This document shows, piece after piece, positions 52,670-60,722 of a stretch of 64,000 bases of DNA; positions within the stretch are counted from its first letter, which is position 1; each line of letters starts with the position of its first letter. The translations under genes and the position numbers were made by a program. Source of the DNA: SCTD01 sp963781675 (GTDB lineage Bacteria; Actinomycetota; Actinomycetes; Mycobacteriales; SCTD01). Location of the stretch: NCBI GenBank assembly GCA_963781675.1, contig CAWAGF010000006.1:372001-436000 (forward strand). Reading direction: 5' to 3'. Under the pieces are notes generated by a model that was given only the letters and a program-made list of their open reading frames with translations, searched no databases and was not told where the DNA came from.

Positions 52670-53653
52670 ATGCGGGCGCCACTGGTGGACGGCTTCGGCC
52701 GGGTGCACACCGACCTGCGGCTGTCCCTGACCGACCGCTGCAACCTGCGCTGCACGTACTGCATGCCGGCCGAGGGGCTGGACTGGCTGCCGAAGCCGCA
52801 GCTGCTCACCGACGACGAGCTGGTGCGCCTGGCCGGCGTGCTGGCCGAGCTCGGGGTGCGCACGGTGCGGCTGACCGGCGGCGAGCCGCTGCTGCGCCCC
52901 GGCCTGCCCGGGCTCGTCCGCCGGCTGGCCGACCTCGGCCTCGCGCTGTCCCTCACGACCAACGGCCTGGGGCTGGCGCGGCAGGCGCAGGCGCTGCGCG
53001 AGGCCGGCCTGCGACGCGTGAACGTCAGCCTGGACAGCCTGCGCCCGGAGCGGTTCGCCGAGCTGACCCGCCGGGACCGGCTGCACGACGTGCTCGCCGG
53101 ACTCGCTGCGGCCAAGGCGGCCGGCCTCGAGCCGGTCAAGGTCAACGCCGTCCTCATGCGCGGCGTCAACGACGACGAGGCGGCCGACCTGCTGCAGTGG
53201 GCGCTGGACGAGGGCTACGCGCTGCGCTTCATCGAGCAGATGCCGCTGGACCCGCAGCACGGCTGGGACCGCGCGACGATGCTGGACGCCGACGAGATCC
53301 TGACCCGGCTGGGGGAGCGCTGGACGCTCACCCCGGTGCCGACCCGGGGGAGCGCTCCGGCCGAGGAGTTCGTGGTCGACGGCGGGCCGGCCACGGTCGG
53401 CGTCGTCGGCTCGGTCAGCCGGCCGTTCTGCGGCGCCTGCGACCGGCTGCGGCTGACCGCCGACGGCCAGGTCCGCAACTGCCTGTTCGCGACCGAGGAG
53501 AGCGACCTGCGGGCACCGCTGCGCGCCGGGGCCACCGACGACGAGCTGGCCGACCGGCTGCGCGCCGCGGTGCTCGGCAAGAAGAAGGGCCACGGCATCG
53601 GCGAGCCGGGCTTCGTGCAGCCGGACCGCCCCATGTCGGCCATCGGCGGCTGA
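52670..53653 (+). CDS. moaA: GTP 3',8-cyclase (molybdenum cofactor biosynthesis)
   Basis: Radical SAM enzyme of 327 residues that makes the first pterin intermediate of molybdopterin. The SAM cluster motif is LTDRCNLRCTYCMPAEG; the C-terminal cluster cysteines are in FCGACDRLRL and VRNCLF. RLTGGEPLLRPGL binds SAM. The protein ends in the GG tail needed for activity. It provides precursor for the Mo/W enzymes of this window. No moaC or moaE gene is seen nearby. Confidence 0.95.
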   Translation: MRAPLVDGFGRVHTDLRLSLTDRCNLRCTYCMPAEGLDWLPKPQLLTDDELVRLAGVLAELGVRTVRLTGGEPLLRPGLPGLVRRLADLGLALSLTTNGLGLARQAQALREAGLRRVNVSLDSLRPERFAELTRRDRLHDVLAGLAAAKAAGLEPVKVNAVLMRGVNDDEAADLLQWALDEGYALRFIEQMPLDPQHGWDRATMLDADEILTRLGERWTLTPVPTRGSAPAEEFVVDGGPATVGVVGSVSRPFCGACDRLRLTADGQVRNCLFATEESDLRAPLRAGATDDELADRLRAAVLGKKKGHGIGEPGFVQPDRPMSAIGG

Positions 53654-53662
53654 GCAGCCCGG

Positions 53663-54668
53663 CTAGTACGCCGCGATGACCTGCTCGCCGAAGCGGGCCA
53701 TCTCCTCGCGCTGAGGGCTGAACTGCAGCGAGCATCAGGTCGACACCGGCCGCTTCGTACTCCCGGATCCGGGCGACGACCTGCTCGGGCGTGCCGACCA
53801 GGCCGGCGCGCAGGCCGCGGTTGCTCACGGAGTACTCCTCGAGCGAGACCTGCGACTCCAGCTGGCTGCCGGCGACGAAGTCCTGGTAGCTCGCGTAGGC
53901 CTCCGGGTCGCTCTTCACGTCGAGGATCCGGTCGAGCTCGGCCTGCGCCTCCTCCTCCGTGTCGCGGACGATGACGTAGCCGGAGACGCCGTACTGGAAG
54001 GGCCTGGCGGCGCGGGCGGTCATGTCGGCGACCTTCGCGGCGATGACTTCGGGAGCGTCGCCGTGCATGACGTAGGCGCCGCCGTGCCGGCCGATGACCT
54101 CCTTGGCCTTGGGGGACTCGCCGCCCATGTAGACGGTCGGCAGCACCGACGGCTTGGGCTCCATGACGCAGCCCTCGAGGTCGTAGAGCCCGCCGTGGTG
54201 GGTGACGGCGTCCTCGGTGAGCAGCCGCGACAGGACCGTCAGCCACTCCTCGGTCCGCTCGTACCGCGCGTCGTGGACGTCGAAGGGCGCGCCGTACTGG
54301 CTCGCCTCGTCCTTCCACCAGGAGCTGACGACGTTGAGGCTGATCCGTCCCGGGGCGATGGTGTCCAGGGTGGACAGCGCCTTCGCGGTCAGCGAGGGGG
54401 AGTGGTAGTTGGGGCGGACGGCAAGCATGAGCTCGAGCCGCTCCGTCACGGCCGCCACGGCCGGCGCCAGCGTCCAGGCGTCGAGCGACGGGGCGTGGTG
54501 GCCCTTGATGTCGTTGAGGTTCAGCTCGGCGATCAGCGACAGGTCGAAGCCGGCCTGCTCGCTCTCGACGGCGAGCTCCTTGACGTACGACCAGTCGGTC
54601 GACATCCCCTCGTCGCGGACGTTGCGGAGCCACCCGCCGAACACGGGCATCCAGTAGCCGAAGCGCAT
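53663..54668 (-). CDS. LLM class flavin-dependent monooxygenase (SfnG/SsuD-like), C-terminal frameshift
   Basis: FMNH2-dependent monooxygenase of the alkanesulfonate/dimethylsulfone type. Motifs: MRFGYWMPVFGGWLRN, RPNYHSPSLTAKALSTLD, GRISLNVVSSWWKDE and PTVYMGGESPKAKE. Near 53736 the frame slips: the sequence reads DLMLAAVQPS, while removal of one base gives DLMLLQFSPQREEMARFGEQ and a TAG at 53663, the usual end of about 335 residues. Likely releases sulfite from organosulfur compounds; partner reductase not seen. Confidence 0.85.
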
Positions 54669-54785
54669 CCCGGCAGGCTACGGCGGCGGCGGGTGTGGCC
54701 CCGCTCACAGGGGCTTGATCAGGTGCTTGCTGCAGGCAGCACCGGGAACCACCTGGGGCGACCCCGACAGACGAAGGAGGCCCCC

Positions 54786-55730
54786 GTGGCCGTCACCAAG
54801 GACATGCTGCTCTCCGAGCTGCAGGACCTGCTCCGCCTCACCGCGTCCGAGCAGGTCATCGCGAACGTCCGCCGCCTCCAGGCGGCCAGCACGAGCATCG
54901 CCGACGAGCTCAAGGCGAACGCCGGCAAGTCGCTGGAGCGCCAGCAGCTGCTGCGCGACGCCATCAAGCAGACCGGCGGCGTCCCCGACGTCGTCGGCGC
55001 GACCTTCGGCAAGGCCGGCGCCTTCCTGCAGACGCAGGTCAACCAGGTGCAGACCCTGCAGGGCGCGCTGCTCGGCGACCTCGCCCTCGAGCACCAGCTC
55101 CGCGAGCGCGCCCGCTACGCCCGCACGCTGGCCGAGAGCCTGGGCTACAGCCAGGTCATCCCGGTCCTCGACCGGCTCGAGACCGCGCACACCGCGACGA
55201 TCGAGTGGCTCGAGACCCGCCTGTCCGAGGTCGGCCGCACCGGCACCTCGGCGCTCAAGGCGACGCCGGTCCAGGCCGCCGTCACCGTCGCGCGCCGGAC
55301 CCTCGGCGTGCCGTTCGCCGTCGTCTCCGGCGGCGTCAACCGCGCCAGCAGCCTGCTGGGCCGCAAGGCCGGCTCGGCCGCCTCCACCGTCGCCGAGGGC
55401 GCCGGCAAGGCCGTCGACAGCGCCGTCTCGCAGGTCGAGGCCGTCGCCGAGGACGTCACCGGCGCCACCAAGGCCGGCGTCGACAAGGCGCAGCAGGCCG
55501 GCGAGCAGGCCGCGGACCAGGTCCTCGACCTGACCGGCCTGGACGAGGACCACCAGCCGTTCGCGGCCTACAGCACGCTGTCCGGCGACAGCGTCATGCG
55601 GCACGTCGCCGACAGCGACGACGTCGAGCACCTGCGCGAGATCCTCGCCTACGAGCAGGCCCACAAGGCCCGCAAGGGCGTCCTGCAGGCGCTCGAGACG
55701 CGCCTGACGGAGCTCAGCACCACCGTCTGA
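54786..55730 (+). CDS. Helical protein with ferritin-like N-terminal part
   Basis: A 314-residue, mostly alpha-helical protein. Residues 1-165 contain paired helices with E..H patterns (LGDLALEHQLRERARYARTL and LDRLETAHTATIEWLETRLS) that look like a ferritin-like bundle. Residues 190-260 form an Ala/Gly/Val-rich amphipathic stretch (TVAEGAGKAVDSAVSQVEAV and KAGVDKAQQAGEQAADQVLD) of the type found in phasins or lipid-droplet proteins. GTG 54786 after GAAGGAGG. Followed by a very strong terminator. Function unknown. Confidence 0.65.
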   Translation: MAVTKDMLLSELQDLLRLTASEQVIANVRRLQAASTSIADELKANAGKSLERQQLLRDAIKQTGGVPDVVGATFGKAGAFLQTQVNQVQTLQGALLGDLALEHQLRERARYARTLAESLGYSQVIPVLDRLETAHTATIEWLETRLSEVGRTGTSALKATPVQAAVTVARRTLGVPFAVVSGGVNRASSLLGRKAGSAASTVAEGAGKAVDSAVSQVEAVAEDVTGATKAGVDKAQQAGEQAADQVLDLTGLDEDHQPFAAYSTLSGDSVMRHVADSDDVEHLREILAYEQAHKARKGVLQALETRLTELSTTV

Positions 55731-55744
55731 CCCCGCGTACGACG

Positions 55745-55782
55745 CGCAGGACCCCGCGGGCACAAGCCCGCGGGGTCCTGCG
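55745..55782 (+). terminator. Very strong hairpin terminator
   Basis: A perfect 17-bp stem (CGCAGGACCCCGCGGGC pairing with its complement at 55766-55782) around an ACAA loop, 15 bp after the stop of the helical protein gene. It is followed by a short GTTGT, not a real U-tract. Confidence 0.85.
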
Positions 55783-55793
55783 TTGTCCAGGGC

Positions 55794-56165
55794 ATGGAGG
55801 AGAACCGCGCGCGGCGCGTCGTCGAGGGCCTGCGCGCCCACGGGGTGCCGGCCACGATGAAGAAGGCCGGCGTCTACCAGTTCGGGATCGTCGTCTCGCT
55901 GCCCGACGGGCGCGAGGCCGTCTGGGACACCGACGGCACGGCCGGGCTGGAGGCCACGGTGATGGCGGACGGGATGCTGCGCGGCTTCGTGCCGACCATC
56001 CCCGGCAGCGAGGACTTCACCGAGGAGCAGGTCGTCGAGGCGATCTGGCACACCGACTACGACCAGCCGGTCGCCCGGCGGCGCGAGACCGCGCCGGTCA
56101 CCGCGCCGCCGCTGCCTCCCGAGGGCGGCGTCTTCCGCCGCTTCCTGGACGGCTTCCGCAGCTAG
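55794..56165 (+). CDS. Conserved-looking hypothetical protein (123 aa)
   Basis: A 123-residue cytoplasmic protein starting MEENRARRVVEGLRAHGVPA. Segments KKAGVYQFGIVVSLPDGREAV and AVWDTDGTAGLEATVMADG suggest a small alpha/beta domain; the last 25 residues are Pro/Arg-rich. No family is recognised. It starts 11 bp after the terminator hairpin and shares its CTAG stop with the convergent M23 peptidase. Confidence 0.7.
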   Translation: MEENRARRVVEGLRAHGVPATMKKAGVYQFGIVVSLPDGREAVWDTDGTAGLEATVMADGMLRGFVPTIPGSEDFTEEQVVEAIWHTDYDQPVARRRETAPVTAPPLPPEGGVFRRFLDGFRS

Positions 56166-56950
56166 CAGATGCTGCGCACGAAGGCGTAGGGGTTGACCGA
56201 GCGGCCGCCGACCTCGCGCTCGAAGTGCACGTGGTTGACGCTGCCGGCGTTGCCGGTGCTTCCTACGCGCGCGATCAGCTGCCCGGCCTCGACCCGCCCG
56301 CCGGTGACGAGGTTCTGCGAGTTGTGGGCGTAGAAGTAGGTGTCGCCGTTGTCGGCGTCCAGGTAGAGCGAGATGCCGCCGTTGCTGCTGTAGGCGCCGC
56401 GGATCCTGCCGTCGGCGACGGCGTAGACCGGGGAGCCGTACGGCGCGAGCATGTCGGTGCCCTTGTGCTGGCGACCGCCGGAGCGGGCCGCGCCCCAGGT
56501 GTCGGTGAAGGTGGCGTTCGGGACCGGGCAGCGTCCGCCGGTGCGCAGCGAGCCGATGGGGGCACGGCGGGCCTTCGCCGCCGCCGCAGCCTTCGCCGCA
56601 GCCTTCGCGTCCGCCGCAGCCTTCGCCGCAGCGGCCGCCTTGGCCTTCGCGTCGGCCGCGGCCTTCGCCTGAGCGGCCGCGGCGGCCTTGGCCTTCGCCT
56701 CCGCAGCAGCCTTCGCGCGGGCCTGCTCGTCCAGGCGGCGGTCGCGGGAGGCGCGGGCCTGCGCGCGCTCCTGCGTGGCGGGCTGCTCGAGCACCAGCGG
56801 CGCGACGTCGGTGTAGGCCAGCACCGCGGGGCGGTCGTCCTGGGCCGGCGCCAGCGCCACCAGGCCGCCGAAGGCCGCGGCCACGGCCGACATCAGCAGG
56901 ACCGGCAGGGCGCGGGCGCGCAGGCCGGCACGCGGCTTGGCGTGCAGCAC
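56162..56950 (-). CDS. M23 family metallopeptidase with Ala/Lys-rich coiled coil
   Basis: A 262-residue envelope endopeptidase. One N-terminal membrane/signal segment (ALPVLLMSAVAAAFGGLVAL), then a charged part and a 50-residue Ala/Lys-rich helix (about 75-128), then a LytM domain. Zinc ligands: HKGTDM (HxxxD) and HVHFE. The last residues are FVRSIC. Expected to cut peptidoglycan cross-links outside the membrane. Starts at GTG 56950 with only a weak ribosome site. Confidence 0.9.
   Translation of the reverse strand: MLHAKPRAGLRARALPVLLMSAVAAAFGGLVALAPAQDDRPAVLAYTDVAPLVLEQPATQERAQARASRDRRLDEQARAKAAAEAKAKAAAAAQAKAAADAKAKAAAAAKAAADAKAAAKAAAAAKARRAPIGSLRTGGRCPVPNATFTDTWGAARSGGRQHKGTDMLAPYGSPVYAVADGRIRGAYSSNGGISLYLDADNGDTYFYAHNSQNLVTGGRVEAGQLIARVGSTGNAGSVNHVHFEREVGGRSVNPYAFVRSIC
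56571..56720 (-). repeat. Short tandem repeat tract coding an Ala/Lys helix
   Basis: Reiterated GCCTTCGCCGCC-type units on the plus strand (AAG GCx GCx on the coding strand) give AKA/AAAKAAADAK repeats in the M23 peptidase. Such tracts can change length by slippage in steps of whole codons. Confidence 0.6.
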
Positions 56951-57013
56951 GACAGGACCCCCAGGGGTGGAAGAGCAGGCTGAGCCCCGAACCTAACAGA
57001 GGTCACGGTCCGA

Positions 57014-58081
57014 TCACGGAGCCTGGACGAAGCGGGACAGGACGGCCGCGACGCCCTGGGCGCCGAGCGCGCAGGTGGCCTCGCCGACCGACAGCTCCAC
57101 CCGGCAGCTGCCCGGGTCGAGCGCCGGCATCGCGGCCGGCCAGGTCCACAGGCCCTCCTGCGCCAGCGCCCGTGCCGTGTCCCGGAACGCCTCCGGGCTG
57201 GTGCGCAGGAGCAGGTGGAGCATCGGCGTCTGGGGCGGGTCCGGCACGACCGTCACGCCGTCCACGCGGCGCAGCGCGTCCGCGATCTCCCGCGCCAGGT
57301 CGAGGTAGGCCGGCATCCGGGCCAGCCGCGGCTGCAGGAGCGCCAGGGCGGACGCGGCCCCGGGCCACAGGCCGAACAGGGTGCCGCCCATCCGGCGGCG
57401 CCACTCGCGCACCTCGGCGACGACGTCCTCCGGCCCGGCCAGGCAGCAGCCGGCCAGCGCCCCGATCCCCTTGTAGAAGGAGACGTACGCCGTGTCGAAC
57501 AGCCCGGCGACCTCCGCCGGGGTGCGGCCGTAGCCGGCGCTCGCCTCCCACAGCCGCGCGCCGTCCAGGTGGGCGGCCGCACCCGTCGAGCGGGCCCAGG
57601 CGACCTGCGCCTGCAGGTCCTCCCACGACGGCTGCTGGCCGCCGAGGTCGCGCTGCGGCAGCTCCAGCACGAGGGCGGCGGCCGGCTCGGCCACCTGCTC
57701 CAGGTCCGCCAGCGTGATCAGCCGGGTGTCGGCGCCGACCGGCCGGCCGACCAGCCCGTGCAGCCGCTCGAGCGCCCGGCCCTCGTGCCGGTCGAGGTGG
57801 CACATCGGGTGGAACAGCACGGTGCGCCGGCCGCGCCGGTCGGCGTGCACCCGCAGGACGGCCTGCTGCGCCATCGTCCCGCTGGGCAGGTAGACCGCCG
57901 CCGGCATGCCGAGCAGCCCGGCCACCTCCGCCTCCAGCGCGGCCACCACGCCGCCGTCGCCGTAGCGGTCGACCTCGGTGTCCCCCGGGATCGTCGCGAG
58001 CAGGTCGGCGGCGCGGACCGGGCCGTGGCCGGTCAGCGATCGGTCGCAGGAGGCGCGCAGGGCGTCGAGGTCGTCAGGCAC
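57014..58081 (-). CDS. Threonine aldolase-like beta-eliminating lyase
   Basis: PLP enzyme of fold type I, 355 residues. Family motifs: VYLPSGTMAQQAVLRVHAD, HLDRHEG, HLDGARLWEAS and the PLP lysine in YVSFYKGIGALAG. This is the L-threonine/L-allo-threonine aldolase (beta-eliminating lyase) group, which cleaves threonine to glycine and acetaldehyde. GTG 58081 is chosen; an ATG at 58105 is an alternative that would overlap the divergent small gene. Substrate inferred. Confidence 0.87.
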   Translation of the reverse strand: MPDDLDALRASCDRSLTGHGPVRAADLLATIPGDTEVDRYGDGGVVAALEAEVAGLLGMPAAVYLPSGTMAQQAVLRVHADRRGRRTVLFHPMCHLDRHEGRALERLHGLVGRPVGADTRLITLADLEQVAEPAAALVLELPQRDLGGQQPSWEDLQAQVAWARSTGAAAHLDGARLWEASAGYGRTPAEVAGLFDTAYVSFYKGIGALAGCCLAGPEDVVAEVREWRRRMGGTLFGLWPGAASALALLQPRLARMPAYLDLAREIADALRRVDGVTVVPDPPQTPMLHLLLRTSPEAFRDTARALAQEGLWTWPAAMPALDPGSCRVELSVGEATCALGAQGVAAVLSRFVQAP

Positions 58082-58103
58082 CCCGGCAGGGTAGGAGCCG
58101 GGC

Positions 58104-58235
58104 ATGAGCGAGCAGCCCGGGACCGAGAACCCGCCCACGACCGACGAGCCGCTGGACCCGGCGGAGCAGCCGGTGGCGGGCGGCTCCGACGACGGCGAGG
58201 CCGCGCAGGGCGACGGCGCCGAGGACAGCTACTAG
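58104..58235 (+). CDS. Small acidic low-complexity protein (43 aa)
   Basis: A 43-residue frame from ATG 58104 with AGGAG seven bases upstream, starting MSEQPGTENPPTTDEPLDPA. It has ten acidic and no basic residues. Same style as the proteins at 8583, 12339 and 15075. It lies between the divergent lyase gene and the convergent ATP-grasp gene. Function unknown. Confidence 0.55.
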   Translation: MSEQPGTENPPTTDEPLDPAEQPVAGGSDDGEAAQGDGAEDSY

Positions 58236-58241
58236 CAGGCC

Positions 58242-59474
58242 TCAGCAGGCACAGCGGTAGCCGAGGCCGCCCGTGAGCTCGGACCACAGCACGTCGTAGG
58301 CCGGCTCCGGGTCGTCCGGGTCGTGCACCGCGTCGACCAGGTCACTGGGGCGGCCGGCGAGCAGCGCGGTCCACTCGTCCTTGGTGACCTGCGCCTCGGG
58401 CACGGTCGCCGCGCGCGCCTTCACCAGCGGCAGGTAGTCGCGCAGGAACGTCCACCGCACGCCGTCGCGCTGCGGCCCGCTGTCGAAGGGCTGCCCGACG
58501 GCGTCGCGGTAGGCGAGCAGCGGCAGGTCGACCCCGGAGGCGATCGGCAGGCCGACCCACTTCCACGCGCGGGTGTTCACGTCGAGCAGCAGCTGCTGCC
58601 CGGTGCGGGCGTCCTGCACGAACTCGATCTCGCTGATCCCGCTGTAGCCCAGCGCCTGCAGGACCTGCACGCCCGCGCCGGCGATCGCGGGGTCCCACCG
58701 TGCGTCGGCCAGGCAGCTGGTGCCGAAGTCCGGCGGCCACTGCTCGAGCTTGCGCCCCGTGAACACCCCGCGCGGCGTGCCGTCCGGCGACAGGTACGAC
58801 GCCACCGACCAGAACCCGCCCGGCTCGGTGTCCACCCACTCCTGCGCGACCAGCGTGAGCCCGGCCGCCGCGGCCTCGCCGCAGCGGCGCACGAAGTCGT
58901 CGGCGTCCTGCACCACGAAGACCTTCGCCCGGAAGGCGTTGTAGAAGCCGCGGCTGTCGTCGGGCTTGAGCACGCACGGGTACGGCACGGTCGCGGCGAC
59001 CTGCTCCGGCGTCGCGCCGTCGAGGTACCAGGTGCGCGGGATCGCCACCCCCGCCTGCTCGCAGGCGCGGTACAGGTCGGTCTTGGACAGCGCCCGGCGC
59101 ACAACGTCGTACGGCGCGAAGGGGTAGCGGTAGTGCTCCTCGAGCCGGCCGCGGTGCTTGGCCAGCGCGAGCACCCAGTCGTCGTTCGTGGGGAGGAGGA
59201 CCGGGCGCTCGGCGAAGGACGGGGCGAGCTGCAGCAGGTGCTCGGCGAGGGCCACGTCGTCGGTCGGGCTCGGCACCAGCCCGAGGCCGGCGAGGTGGCG
59301 GCTGCTCTGGCCCAGGCCGCCGCGCTCGTCGTCCAGCCCCACGACCGGGATGCCCTGGCGGCCCAGGCTGCGGGCGACCGCGAGCCCGGTGATGTGCACG
59401 TTCATGACCAGGGCGGCGGGGACGTCTGGCGGCAGGCCCTCGGCGAGCACCTGCTGGCCGGCGAGGGCGAGCAC
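58242..59474 (-). CDS. ATP-grasp family ligase
   Basis: A 410-residue ATP-grasp enzyme of the carboxylate-amine ligase type. An N-terminal Rossmann-like part (LVMNVHITGLAVARSLGRQG) is followed by the grasp domain: PCVLKPDDSRGFYN binds ATP, SEIEFVQD and LLLDVNTRAWKW bind metal. The chain ends with cysteines (YRCAC). Related proteins ligate amino acids or act on envelope polymers. No partner gene defines the substrate. GTG 59474 avoids overlap with the divergent hydrolase. Confidence 0.82.
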   Translation of the reverse strand: MLALAGQQVLAEGLPPDVPAALVMNVHITGLAVARSLGRQGIPVVGLDDERGGLGQSSRHLAGLGLVPSPTDDVALAEHLLQLAPSFAERPVLLPTNDDWVLALAKHRGRLEEHYRYPFAPYDVVRRALSKTDLYRACEQAGVAIPRTWYLDGATPEQVAATVPYPCVLKPDDSRGFYNAFRAKVFVVQDADDFVRRCGEAAAAGLTLVAQEWVDTEPGGFWSVASYLSPDGTPRGVFTGRKLEQWPPDFGTSCLADARWDPAIAGAGVQVLQALGYSGISEIEFVQDARTGQQLLLDVNTRAWKWVGLPIASGVDLPLLAYRDAVGQPFDSGPQRDGVRWTFLRDYLPLVKARAATVPEAQVTKDEWTALLAGRPSDLVDAVHDPDDPEPAYDVLWSELTGGLGYRCAC

Positions 59475-59541
59475 GCGTCCGAGGCTAGGCGTGTGACCGG
59501 GTCGGCGGTGTCGGCGGCTGTCGGGTGGCGAGACTGGAGGC

Positions 59542-60399
59542 ATGGCTGCTCCGTCCGACCCGCCGGCGCCCGTCCCGCCGCTGCCCCTGCCGCCGGGCCG
59601 CACCGTGCTCGTGCCGGACCGCGGCGAGTTCTTCGTGCGCGACTCCGGTGGCAGCGGCCGGCCGGTCCTGCTCGTGCACGGCTGGATGTTCCCGAGCGAC
59701 CTGAACTGGCTGCACGTCTACGCGCCGCTGCAGCGCGCCGGCTACCGGGTGCTCGCGATGGACCTGCGCGGCCACGGGCGCGGCCTGCGCTCGGGGGCTC
59801 CGTTCCGGCTGCAGGACTGCGCAGACGACGCGGCCGGCGTGCTGAGCGCCCTCGGGCTGCCGCCGGCGCTGGTCGTCGGCTACTCCATGGGCGGCCCCGT
59901 CACGCAGCTGCTGGCCGAGCGGCACCCGCACGTCGTCGCCGGCTTCGTGCTCTGCGCCACGGCGCTGGACTGGAGCGACCCGCGCCAGAAGGCCTTCTGG
60001 CACACGATGGGCGGCCTGCGGCTGCTGCTCGGCCTGTTCCCGCAGAGCATCTGGCGCGGCGGGATGCGGCTGGCCGGCGCGCCCTCGCGGGAGAGCAACT
60101 GGGTGGCCTCGGAGCTGTCCCGCGGCTCGGCCGTCGACCTCGCGGAGGCCGGCCGCGAGCTGGGTCGCTTCGACAGCAGCAGCTGGGTCGGCAGCCTCAC
60201 CCCGCCGCGCGCGGTCGTGGTGATGACCCGCGACCGGCTGGTGCCGCCGCGCAAGCAGCGCGCCCTGGCCGCCGCGCTCGGCGTCGAGCCGGTGCTGCTG
60301 GACGCCGACCACGACGCCTGCTCCAGCGTGCCCGCGCGGTTCGTGAGCGCCCTGCAGGGGGCGCTGCGCGAGGCGGGGCGGACCCGCCGGTCCGCCTAG
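59542..60399 (+). CDS. Alpha/beta hydrolase
   Basis: A 285-residue hydrolase. HGWMFPSD contains the oxyanion region, GYSMGG the nucleophile serine, TRDRLVPPRKQ the acid and DADHDACSS the histidine, so the triad is complete. Length and pattern fit small-molecule esterases or haloperoxidase-like hydrolases. No signal peptide. Its stop shares CTAG with the convergent zinc-ribbon gene. Confidence 0.88.
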   Translation: MAAPSDPPAPVPPLPLPPGRTVLVPDRGEFFVRDSGGSGRPVLLVHGWMFPSDLNWLHVYAPLQRAGYRVLAMDLRGHGRGLRSGAPFRLQDCADDAAGVLSALGLPPALVVGYSMGGPVTQLLAERHPHVVAGFVLCATALDWSDPRQKAFWHTMGGLRLLLGLFPQSIWRGGMRLAGAPSRESNWVASELSRGSAVDLAEAGRELGRFDSSSWVGSLTPPRAVVVMTRDRLVPPRKQRALAAALGVEPVLLDADHDACSSVPARFVSALQGALREAGRTRRSA

Positions 60400-60686
60400 T
60401 CGCGCGAGCCGCAGGAGCCGGTCCGCACCTCGGCGCACACCGGGCAGAACTCCTGCTCGGCAGGGAAGCTGGCGCCGCAGCCGTCGCAGGTCGGGCGCAG
60501 CGGGTCGACCCGCTTGAGGAAGCCCCGTACGTCCAGGTGCTCGGACAGCGAGCCGCGGTGCTCGTCGCACGCGACCCAGGTCTTCTCCCGGTCCGGTGTG
60601 TGCACCTTCGGGTTGTTCCAGACCAGCAGGTGCCGGGCCGCGGCGCGACAGCCCTTGGCCGAGCACGGCACGTCCTCGAGCTCCAT
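60396..60686 (-). CDS. Cys-rich protein with C-terminal zinc ribbon
   Basis: A 96-residue protein. Residues 1-65 (PCSAKGCRAAARHLLVWNNP, KTWVACDEHR) match a short actinobacterial family that databases often mislabel as acetone carboxylase. The C-terminus adds a ribbon with CDGCGASF and CPVC, and ends with another cysteine (GSCGSRD). Probably binds zinc through two sites. No enzyme activity is likely. Divergent from the acyltransferase with 36 bp between starts. Confidence 0.72.
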   Translation of the reverse strand: MELEDVPCSAKGCRAAARHLLVWNNPKVHTPDREKTWVACDEHRGSLSEHLDVRGFLKRVDPLRPTCDGCGASFPAEQEFCPVCAEVRTGSCGSRD

Positions 60687-60722
60687 GCCCCCATCCTGCC
60701 CGCCCGCGTAGCCTCGTCGCCC

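Noticed and set aside
56951..57013. Possible c-di-AMP (ydaO-type) riboswitch before the M23 peptidase
   Set aside because: Such switches need more than 100 nt; only about 60 nt separate the genes and no conserved core is visible.
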